The notes under the pieces were generated by a model that was not told the DNA's origin, searched no databases, and saw only the letters and a program-made list of their open reading frames with translations. The translations under genes and the position numbers were made by a program. This document shows positions 1-4,361 of a stretch of 5,333 bases of DNA, piece by piece; the first letter of the stretch is position 1, and each line of letters starts with the position of its first letter. The stretch is from an uncultured Bdellovibrio sp. (lineage in GTDB: Bacteria > Bdellovibrionota > Bdellovibrionia > Bdellovibrionales > Bdellovibrionaceae): the NCBI RefSeq assembly GCF_946478835.1, contig NZ_CAMLDV010000206.1, forward strand, positions 1 through 5,333, in the 5' to 3' direction.

Positions 1-19
1 GCCAGCTCTATTTTACTTG

Positions 20-54
20 AACCCGGGTTACGATAGTAATCCGGGTTTTTTTTT
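20..54 (+). terminator. Rho-independent terminator of an upstream gene outside the window
   Basis: A 12-bp stem pairs AACCCGGGTTAC (20-31) with GTAATCCGGGTT (36-47). It has one G-T wobble and a GATA tetraloop (32-35), and nine T residues follow (46-54). The T tract lies on the plus-strand 3' side, so it terminates plus-strand transcription from a gene to the left. On the minus strand the hairpin is not followed by a T tract, so it is unlikely to be the main terminator of the minus-strand operon. A TGA at 18-20 in the third frame could be the stop codon of that upstream gene, but too little sequence is present to say. Confidence 0.9.
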
Positions 55-58
55 GACC

Positions 59-93
59 AAAAGTACCTGCTTCCCTTCGTAGCGAATTGGTAC
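59..93 (-). terminator. Weak candidate terminator for the minus-strand operon
   Basis: Just downstream of the hydrolase stop codon, the minus strand can form a two-part hairpin. The outer arms are GTACC/GGTAC (63-67 with 89-93) and the inner arms are TTCG/CGAA (76-79 with 83-86, 3-nt loop). Only four T residues follow in the minus-strand sense (59-62). The stem is interrupted and the T tract is short, so this is a weak candidate. Readthrough toward the left edge is possible. Confidence 0.25.
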
Positions 94-102
94 AATCTTT
101 TT

Positions 103-1128
103 CTAAAGATTCTTGATGAAAACTTTCCAGAAAGCTTCGAAATCTTCGATGAAAGGCATATGTCCTAAACCTTTCAACATCACAAGTTTGCTCTTGGGGA
201 TCATGTGCGAAACTTGTTTGCTGATGACGGGATAATTTCCCATTTTCTTTTTCATGTCGTCAGAGGCCCACGCTTTACCGATAGCTGTGCGGTCGCGATC
301 TCCAATAATCAAAACCGTTGGGGCTTTGATATTTTTAAATTCATAAAAAACCGGCTGAGTGAAAATCATGTCGGAAGTTAAAGCGGCATTCCAGGCGATC
401 ACAGGATAGTCAGGACCTTCCAACCATCCTGTCGGAACTTCAAGCCACTTGTCGTATTCTGATTTCCATTTTCCGTCGTAGTAACTATCTAGCTGATACT
501 GTTTTATCTTTTCAGGAGAGCTCGCAAGCTCAGCCCTATAGGCTTCATCAACATTGCGATAGCCTGTCATTGTTTTCCAATCTTCTAAACCAATCGGATT
601 CACTAAAAATAACTTCGTCACACTCTCTGGATACATCAGTGTAAATCTTGTCGCGACCATTCCACCCATCGAGTGGCCCAAGAGGTAAAACTTCTCAACT
701 CCCAAACTTTGTAAAAGATGTTTTGTATTCTGTGCGAGAGTTTGAAAGCTGTATTGATAGTTCTTAGGCTTCGAGGATTTTCCAAATCCAATTTGATCCG
801 GAACAATCACGCGATAGCCTTCTTGGTTTAACCCCAAAATCACATGTTCAAAGTAGGCGCCCGGAAAATTTTTTCCGTGCAAAAGAACAATGATCTTATC
901 ACTGGGTTTGCCTGCAGGAATATCCATGTAAGCCATCTTCAAATCTTGCTCTTGAGATTTAAAAGAAAAATAGTTTACTTCGAAAGGATATTTGTACTGA
1001 GTCAGCTCTGCATCGAAGCCTTTGGCTTCTTTCGTACCTGCAGAGTCTTTTGCTTTAGAAGAAGGCTTGCTCGTTGTCGCGCAAGCCGTTAGCAGAGATA
1101 TTGTAAATAACAGAGAAAGAACTTTCAT
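103..1128 (-). CDS. Alpha/beta hydrolase-fold lipoprotein
   Basis: This 341-residue protein is a predicted lipoprotein serine hydrolase of the broad alpha/beta hydrolase family (COG0596-like). Residues 1-16 form a lipoprotein signal peptide with lipobox L13-T-A-C16. Ala follows the Cys, which fits outer-membrane sorting. A Ser/Lys-rich linker (about 18-40) precedes the catalytic domain. Visible motifs are the oxyanion H84-G85, the P-D-x-x-G-F-G-x-S segment (110-118), the nucleophile elbow G-H-S153-M-G-G, the acid G-D-R-D279, and the catalytic His in G-L-G-H323-M-P-F, so the triad Ser153/Asp279/His323 is complete. The cap region (about 180-260) is Trp/Tyr-rich. Its length fits epoxide-hydrolase or esterase-like members, but the substrate cannot be read from sequence. 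The start at 1128 is chosen because an AAGGAG sits 6 nt upstream and the signal peptide begins exactly there. The frame stays open 70 codons further upstream, but only because it runs antiphase to the repetitive end of the preceding gene. It is the second gene of a two-gene operon, 10 nt after its neighbour. Confidence 0.93.
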   Translation of the reverse strand: MKVLSLLFTISLLTACATTSKPSSKAKDSAGTKEAKGFDAELTQYKYPFEVNYFSFKSQEQDLKMAYMDIPAGKPSDKIIVLLHGKNFPGAYFEHVILGLNQEGYRVIVPDQIGFGKSSKPKNYQYSFQTLAQNTKHLLQSLGVEKFYLLGHSMGGMVATRFTLMYPESVTKLFLVNPIGLEDWKTMTGYRNVDEAYRAELASSPEKIKQYQLDSYYDGKWKSEYDKWLEVPTGWLEGPDYPVIAWNAALTSDMIFTQPVFYEFKNIKAPTVLIIGDRDRTAIGKAWASDDMKKKMGNYPVISKQVSHMIPKSKLVMLKGLGHMPFIEDFEAFWKVFIKNL

Positions 1129-1134
1129 CGAATT

Positions 1135-1140
1135 CTCCTT
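1135..1140 (-). promoter_or_regulatory. Ribosome binding site of the hydrolase, overlapping the upstream stop codon
   Basis: The minus strand reads TAAGGAGAATTCGATG. The AAGGAG shares its first two bases with the TAA stop (1139-1141) of the upstream gene and lies 6 nt from the hydrolase ATG (1126-1128). This arrangement fixes the start and suggests translational coupling of the two genes. Confidence 0.85.
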
Positions 1141-1831
1141 ATTTAGTTGAAGCTCCTTGAGCTGTCGCCGCAGGAGCAGCTCCTGAAGCAGGAACAGCAT
1201 GCGAATTAGATTGCGGCGGAGTTTGCTGTTGCTGCTGTTGATTTTGATTATTTGAGTTTGTCGCTGTCGGTGGCTGTTGCGGATTGGATCCCGAAGCGGC
1301 TGTTTGCGATGGTGGTTGTTGCCCCTGTGCAGGAGCACCGGCTTTTGCTGGAACTTTTTTCTCCGGTGGCGCTACCTTGTTCAAGTCGTTCATTGTGTAA
1401 GTTCGACCAATCTCGAAAATTTTATTTTTCGATTTAATATCAAAGAGACTTGCTTGAATGATAACACCGGGATTTTCCTCATCAGGCAGATCCATCACTT
1501 CAAGTTCAAGATAGCTTTTTCCATCTTTCACGCGTTGAATATGCGGACGTTGTTTGCCAAGAATTGCGCGAGCCAGTTCCGAGTTCATACGAAACTCAAC
1601 AGTCGCAATAGAACCCCACTGCGCGGGAAGTTCTCCGCTTTGGGCAAGGGCCTGAAAATCATCGTTGATCATTTTTGCAAGCTGCTGAGCGGGCGTGAGC
1701 TGCACACAAACTTCAGCAGCCTTCTTGTCTTTCTTAAGAGCGTGAAGAGGATTTCCTTCTTCTTGCAGAGCCAGAAAAGCGATTGTACCAGCAACAACAA
1801 TAATCAACGCACCGATGAGCTTATAAAGCAT
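1139..1831 (-). CDS. Membrane-anchored protein of unknown function with Pro/Gln-rich tail
   Basis: I do not recognise a family for this 230-residue protein. Residues 5-22 form one hydrophobic segment flanked by Lys4 and by acidic Gln-Glu-Glu. It is therefore either an uncleaved membrane anchor or a signal peptide; no lipobox is present. Residues 40-155 look like a compact folded domain with mixed helix and strand (for example L-E-L-E-V-M at 108-113 and V-I-I-Q-A-S-L-F-D-I at 123-132), probably periplasmic. From about residue 156 to the end the sequence is low complexity, rich in Pro, Gln, Ala and Asn, including a run of six Gln (198-203). The start at 1831 is preferred because GGAGG lies 4 nt upstream and the membrane segment follows directly. 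A further in-frame ATG at 1898-1900 would add 23 polar residues before the membrane segment and lacks a good ribosome binding site. It is the first gene of the operon with the downstream lipoprotein hydrolase, so it may act with it at the cell envelope. Confidence 0.85.
   Translation of the reverse strand: MLYKLIGALIIVVAGTIAFLALQEEGNPLHALKKDKKAAEVCVQLTPAQQLAKMINDDFQALAQSGELPAQWGSIATVEFRMNSELARAILGKQRPHIQRVKDGKSYLELEVMDLPDEENPGVIIQASLFDIKSKNKIFEIGRTYTMNDLNKVAPPEKKVPAKAGAPAQGQQPPSQTAASGSNPQQPPTATNSNNQNQQQQQQTPPQSNSHAVPASGAAPAATAQGASTK
1142..1351 (-). repeat. Low-complexity Pro/Gln/Ala/Asn coding tract
   Basis: This stretch encodes residues 161-230 of the membrane-anchored protein and is dominated by CAA/CAG, CC-rich and GCA/GCT codons. 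The polyglutamine core is at 1223-1240, read on the minus strand as CAA and CAG codons. The mixed codons make it an impure repeat, less prone to slippage than a pure one. Such tails usually act as disordered spacers that may cross peptidoglycan; that role is inferred here. Confidence 0.7.
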
Positions 1832-1835
1832 GAGT

Positions 1836-1840
1836 CCTCC
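1836..1840 (-). promoter_or_regulatory. Ribosome binding site deciding the start of the membrane protein
   Basis: GGAGG on the minus strand lies 4 nt before the ATG at 1829-1831. It supports this start over the in-frame ATG at 1898-1900. Confidence 0.7.
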
Positions 1841-1849
1841 GTCACTGAT

Positions 1850-1878
1850 ATTATTGGAAAGATTTTGATGAGCCTCAA
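1850..1878 (-). promoter_or_regulatory. Candidate sigma-70 promoter of the minus-strand operon
   Basis: Read on the minus strand, TTGAGG (1873-1878) is followed after 17 nt by AATAAT (1850-1855). These match the -35 and -10 consensus at 4/6 and 5/6 positions. Transcription would begin near 1843, giving a leader of about 12 nt that still contains the GGAGG ribosome binding site. This would also exclude the longer start at 1900. It is a pattern match only. Confidence 0.35.
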
Positions 1879-2107
1879 AGGCTTTCCCCTCAGCGCCCAA
1901 AATCGCTTCTTCGGCCTAGGTCTCCTAAAAACTCCTAAACCTCTGAAATTTCACACAAAAAAGTGTCTTTGAGGGGCTCTTGTCAAAGAGATCGACAGAA
2001 GAGGCCCCTGTAAGGGGTCCCAGACGTACCAATGAAAGCCTAGAAAAAACAATAACTTAGAAAAGTCTTACGTTTTTGGCATCGAGCTTGGAAGTAAATG
2101 GGTGAGA

Positions 2108-2111
2108 GAGG
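2108..2111 (+). promoter_or_regulatory. Ribosome binding site deciding the start of the VWA lipoprotein
   Basis: GAGG within a GAGAGAGG stretch lies 5 nt before the ATG at 2117. A competing GTG start at 2102 has GGAAG 7 nt upstream (2090-2094). It would add five residues, two of them charged (M-R-E-V-S), to the front of the signal peptide. The ATG is slightly preferred. Confidence 0.6.
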
Positions 2112-2116
2112 TGTCT

Positions 2117-3247
2117 ATGAATGCGCTCACCAGAATGGCAGCATTGTCCTTTTTAGTAGGACTTTACGTGGGATGTTCCCCTGTGAAGTTCGCGTTGGAC
2201 GACAGCAAATGTAAAGATAGCGGTTGTATCGTTGAAAACGGGAAGTATTCGTTCAACTATACGGCGACGGCAGGTCGTGGAAAAGTCGACATTCTGATTG
2301 TGAACGACAACTCAGCTTCGATGTCGTTTGAACAAGCGCGCTTGGCTCCTCGCTTTAATAACTTTATTTCTGAATTAGACAATCAAAAGGTCGACTATCG
2401 TATCGCAATGACAACAACAGATGTCGCAAGATCCGATGCAGGAAGTTTAATTTCTTTTGGCGGAAATCCTTATATTACGGGAAACCATTCAGACAGATTC
2501 AATCTGTTTAATCAAACGATTCAAAGACCAGAGACTTTGGCCTGTGAAAAGTTTATTGCAAATTGGATTCGTAACAACGGTGGAAACAGAGACTCCATCA
2601 ATTCATCAGCTTATTCTCAAGAGTACGCGAGAAATTGCCCGTCAGGCGATGAGCGTGGCGTTTACGCGGCAAACTTAGTTGTGAATAACAATCCTTCAAG
2701 CTTTATTCGTAGCGATGCTCACTTGGCTGTGATCTTTTTAGCGGACGAAGATGAAAGAAGTGGTCTTTACCAAAACCAAGGCTATGCTCTTGAGCAAATG
2801 GATCAGCCTGGTTACTTCGTCAGCAACGTCAAAGCGAAATTGGGCGAAGATAAATTCAACTCTTTGAGTGTGCATGCGATTGTTGTGAAAGATCAAAACT
2901 GCTTGAATCAACAAAATAGCCAAGCGTTGGATAACTACAGCCCAACAGTGGGATTGGTGACAGGCAGTTACGGTAACGTTTATCTTTCGTTCACAAATGC
3001 CGGCTGGGGAAGCTCTGCTGATATTTGCTCGAATGATTATACGACTCAGTTGGGTCAAATTCGCTCGAAGATTTCAGAGCGCATTAAAGACATCGTATTG
3101 AATTGTTCGAACCCAACAGACCTTGTTGTGACTGTTTCAGGAAGCCCTGTTTCTCATCACTTGGAAGGCAAGACATTGAAGTTCAATCAATACTTGGCTC
3201 CGGGCACAAGCGTGAGCCTGTCATACAAGTGCAGCTCTTTAGACTAA
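2117..3247 (+). CDS. Von Willebrand factor A-like (MIDAS) lipoprotein
   Basis: This 376-residue protein is a predicted surface or periplasmic lipoprotein. Residues 1-20 form a signal peptide ending in L-Y-V-G-C20. The lipobox is imperfect, with Tyr at -3. Residues 55 to about 325 form a VWA-type domain. The strand V-D-I-L-I-V-N leads into the metal-site motif D64-x-S66-x-S68, followed by Y-R-I-A-M-T-T-T-D (94-102), which supplies the second-loop Thr. F-L-A-D-E-D-E (207-213) is the third acidic loop, as is typical of VWA proteins in Bdellovibrio and myxobacteria. The last 50 residues (L-V-V-T-V-S-G-S-P-V onward) look like a small beta domain. Besides Cys20 there are eight cysteines (32, 37, 143, 174, 262, 304, 330, 372), enough for four disulfides, which fits export. 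VWA domains bind partner proteins through a divalent metal, so a ligand-binding or adhesion role is inferred; the partner is unknown. The gene stands alone, ending in its own terminator. Confidence 0.92.
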   Translation: MNALTRMAALSFLVGLYVGCSPVKFALDDSKCKDSGCIVENGKYSFNYTATAGRGKVDILIVNDNSASMSFEQARLAPRFNNFISELDNQKVDYRIAMTTTDVARSDAGSLISFGGNPYITGNHSDRFNLFNQTIQRPETLACEKFIANWIRNNGGNRDSINSSAYSQEYARNCPSGDERGVYAANLVVNNNPSSFIRSDAHLAVIFLADEDERSGLYQNQGYALEQMDQPGYFVSNVKAKLGEDKFNSLSVHAIVVKDQNCLNQQNSQALDNYSPTVGLVTGSYGNVYLSFTNAGWGSSADICSNDYTTQLGQIRSKISERIKDIVLNCSNPTDLVVTVSGSPVSHHLEGKTLKFNQYLAPGTSVSLSYKCSSLD

Positions 3248-3270
3248 GAACTATCGAAATTTAAACCACC

Positions 3271-3298
3271 AAGGCAAGGCTTACACCTTGCCTTTTTT
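3271..3298 (+). terminator. Rho-independent terminator after the VWA lipoprotein gene
   Basis: A perfect 9-bp stem pairs AAGGCAAGG (3271-3279) with CCTTGCCTT (3286-3294) around a 6-nt loop. It is followed by T residues to 3298. It lies 23 nt after the TAA stop codon, so the VWA gene is probably transcribed separately from the FliG-like gene. Confidence 0.92.
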
Positions 3299-3338
3299 AT
3301 TCTTACGAGTTCTTTTTACTTAATCTGATTTTGATTTA

Positions 3339-3368
3339 TTCAAATTGAGACAGAATGTTTCATAAAAT
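3339..3368 (+). promoter_or_regulatory. Candidate sigma-70 promoter upstream of the FliG-like gene
   Basis: TTCAAA (3339-3344) and TAAAAT (3363-3368) are separated by 18 nt and match the consensus at 4/6 and 5/6. Transcription would begin near 3375, giving a leader of about 90 nt. The surrounding DNA is AT-rich, where such matches are common. A near-palindrome at 3381-3394 would sit just past the start point and could act as an operator. Confidence 0.3.
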
Positions 3369-3429
3369 GTAGAACTTGTATTCACCGCGATGAATCTTTC
3401 TTGTTTATTATTTTTTCTGAGCCTAAGGC

Positions 3430-3456
3430 TTTAGTCCTGAAAGTGGTTTCCGATAC
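3430..3456 (+). promoter_or_regulatory. Candidate sigma-28 (FliA-type) promoter of the FliG-like gene
   Basis: The enterobacterial flagellar sigma consensus is TAAAGTTT-N11-GCCGATAA. Here TTTAGTCC (3430-3437) and TCCGATAC (3449-3456) occur with exactly 11 nt between them. The -10 half matches 6/8 and the -35 half 4/8. Transcription would start around 3462-3465, at or next to the ATG at 3465, giving a leaderless mRNA. This agrees with the absence of a Shine-Dalgarno sequence. The -35 match is poor and CCGATA also occurs by chance inside the hydrolase gene near 278, so this is tentative. Confidence 0.35.
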
Positions 3457-3464
3457 ATCTAACC

Positions 3465-4151
3465 ATGGGCATGTTAGACAGATACAAAAAAAAGGGCGGC
3501 TTCAATCAACTTCTTCAACTTCTTGAGACTTCTCCTATGGCGAAGCGAGAGCAGTTTTTAGGTCTTATCGCAGGTGAAAGCCCTGCATGGGAGGACGCTC
3601 TTCGTAAGCGAATCCTGACGATCGATAAGGTGTACAGTTGGGATGGGCAATATCTAGTAGAGATCTTTTCGCGAGTGCAGCCACTCACGTTGGCGAATGC
3701 ACTTCATGGCTCTCCACAAGAGCAAGTGGATCAGCTTCTAGGCTGCTTACCACCGATTTCTAAACGTAAGATCACAGATCTTTTAGCAGAATCAAATCCT
3801 ACTCCAGCTGAAAAGTCGACGTGTATTTCGAGAATGCTTTCTGAAGTGCGCGGTTTTATTTCACAAGGGATTTTGAAACTAGAAAAGATTGATCCGGATC
3901 TGCATGTTCCTGAGAACATCGAAGAGGTGCTCAGTGCTGGTGGCTTCACAGTGCCTCTGACATATGACTACGATACTGCGAAGAAAGAGGCGAAACCGAC
4001 TGCCGTTGGTGAGACGACAGATCCGGGCGCCCAGCAAGAAGTGGATTTCTTAAAAAGAAAACTCAATCAACTTGCTTCTGAAGTGAATGCTCTAAAGCAT
4101 GAGAACTCTGTCTTAAAAGACAAGCTCACTCAGATTAAAAAAATCGCTTAA
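3465..4151 (+). CDS. FliG-like protein with C-terminal leucine zipper
   Basis: This 228-residue cytoplasmic protein has no signal peptide. Residues about 13-143 follow the pattern of the FliG middle-to-C-terminal helical repeats (FliG_C-like). They include Q-L-L-Q-L-L-E near the start, A-L-R-K-R-I (45-50) where FliG has E-I-x-K-R-M, L-x-x-A-L-H-G (76-82) where FliG has the A-L-K-G motif, and S-K-R (100-102) where FliG has S-x-R. They end with F-I-S-Q-G-I-L-K-L (131-139) where FliG ends L-x-E-x-G-E-I. The N-terminal domain that anchors true FliG (about 330 residues) to FliF is missing. By my recalled alignment to E. coli FliG, Lys264, Asp289 and Arg297 of the torque-generating row are replaced by His81, Leu106 and Pro114. 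A polar linker (about 146-190) leads to a coiled coil (191-226). No Shine-Dalgarno precedes the ATG at 3465 or the in-frame ATG at 3471. A stop at 3438 rules out an upstream start. It probably interacts with a motor-like or membrane partner rather than replacing FliG; that is inference. Confidence 0.9.
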   Translation: MGMLDRYKKKGGFNQLLQLLETSPMAKREQFLGLIAGESPAWEDALRKRILTIDKVYSWDGQYLVEIFSRVQPLTLANALHGSPQEQVDQLLGCLPPISKRKITDLLAESNPTPAEKSTCISRMLSEVRGFISQGILKLEKIDPDLHVPENIEEVLSAGGFTVPLTYDYDTAKKEAKPTAVGETTDPGAQQEVDFLKRKLNQLASEVNALKHENSVLKDKLTQIKKIA

Positions 4152-4171
4152 ATTCATTCTTTCGAACAAAG

Positions 4172-4201
4172 AAAAGCGCTGGTGTTCTATCAGCGCTTTT
4201 T
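4172..4201 (+). terminator. Rho-independent terminator after the FliG-like gene
   Basis: A perfect 10-bp stem pairs AAAAGCGCTG (4172-4181) with CAGCGCTTTT (4191-4200) around a 9-nt loop, ending in five T residues (4197-4201). The A tract on the 5' side would also support termination of minus-strand transcription. It begins 20 nt after the stop codon. Confidence 0.9.
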
Positions 4202-4263
4202 CGTTTCAGAATTTCATTCCGAGACATCTGCGTTTTAAATCGAAACAACAAATCCCCATATTT

Positions 4264-4280
4264 TGTCGAGTGTTTTGACA
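4264..4280. promoter_or_regulatory. Inverted repeat TGTC-N9-GACA, possible operator
   Basis: The arms extend to TTTGTC (4262-4267) and GACAAA (4277-4282), a 6-bp inverted repeat around 9 nt. It lies upstream of the secreted hydrolase, 12 nt before the candidate -35 element TAAA at 4295. The same TGTC-N9-GACA spacing occurs at 1981-1997 in the divergent region. The right arm also contains a perfect TTGACA (4275-4280), but no suitable -10 follows at 16-18 nt. Confidence 0.35.
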
Positions 4281-4294
4281 AACTGAGTTTTCTC

Positions 4295-4322
4295 TAAACC
4301 CAGCCCAACCCTCAGTCGATAT
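4295..4322 (+). promoter_or_regulatory. Candidate sigma-28-like promoter of the secreted hydrolase
   Basis: TAAA (4295-4298) is followed after 16 nt by GTCGATAT (4315-4322), a 6/8 match to GCCGATAA. The usual gap is 15 nt. The transcript would begin near 4329, giving a leader of about 33 nt with a normal ribosome binding site. It is a pattern match only. Confidence 0.3.
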
Positions 4323-4330
4323 GCCAGACA

Positions 4331-4356
4331 TAGTACGTCAGATTAGTACGTGAGGT
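4331..4356 (+). repeat. Tandem 13-bp repeat overlapping the ribosome binding site
   Basis: TAGTACGTCAGAT (4331-4343) is followed directly by TAGTACGTGAGGT (4344-4356). The two copies agree at 11 of 13 positions, with the first eight identical. The differences in the second copy create the GAGG ribosome binding site (4352-4355), which lies 6 nt before the ATG at 4362. Confidence 0.75.
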
Positions 4357-4361
4357 AAAAA

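Larger units (their letters stand above)
1832..2116. other. Divergent intergenic region with several small repeats
   Basis: These 285 nt separate the minus-strand operon from the plus-strand VWA gene. I see no convincing gene here. The region contains a direct repeat of CTCCTAAA with a 10-bp period (1922-1929 and 1932-1939), ACAC-A6-GTGT (1953-1966), and an inverted repeat TCTTTGA/TCAAAGA (1966-1972 with 1983-1989). It also contains TGTC-N9-GACA (1981-1997) and a GC-rich hairpin GGCCCCT-GTA-AGGGGTC (2003-2019, one wobble pair). I could not identify a convincing promoter for the VWA gene within it. Confidence 0.6.

Noticed and set aside
1..20. Possible last codons of a plus-strand gene ending in TGA at 18-20
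   Set aside because: Only five codons are visible and other frames are also open here, so coding cannot be shown, although a terminator follows directly.
844..1092. 82-codon plus-strand open frame
   Set aside because: It lies antisense within the lipoprotein hydrolase and has no ribosome binding site or recognisable protein pattern.
1129..1338. 70-codon upstream extension of the lipoprotein hydrolase frame
   Set aside because: It overlaps the end of the upstream gene in another frame, is rich in Arg/Gln/Asn from the repeated codons, and would bury a clear lipoprotein signal peptide that has its own AAGGAG.
1277..1972. 231-codon plus-strand open frame opposite the membrane-protein gene
   Set aside because: It is antisense to a gene with a ribosome binding site, membrane segment and coupled neighbour. 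The translation has no domain pattern and is Cys/Phe/Arg-rich as in shadow frames.
2003..2019. GC-rich hairpin as a terminator
   Set aside because: It has no T tract on either strand and no gene ends next to it.
2738..3058. 106-codon minus-strand open frame
   Set aside because: It is a shadow of the VWA gene, whose motifs and reading frame are clear.
4275..4280. Perfect TTGACA as a sigma-70 -35 element
   Set aside because: No acceptable -10 hexamer lies 16-18 nt downstream; the nearest A/T-rich match is only 12-14 nt away. It is better explained as one arm of the inverted repeat.
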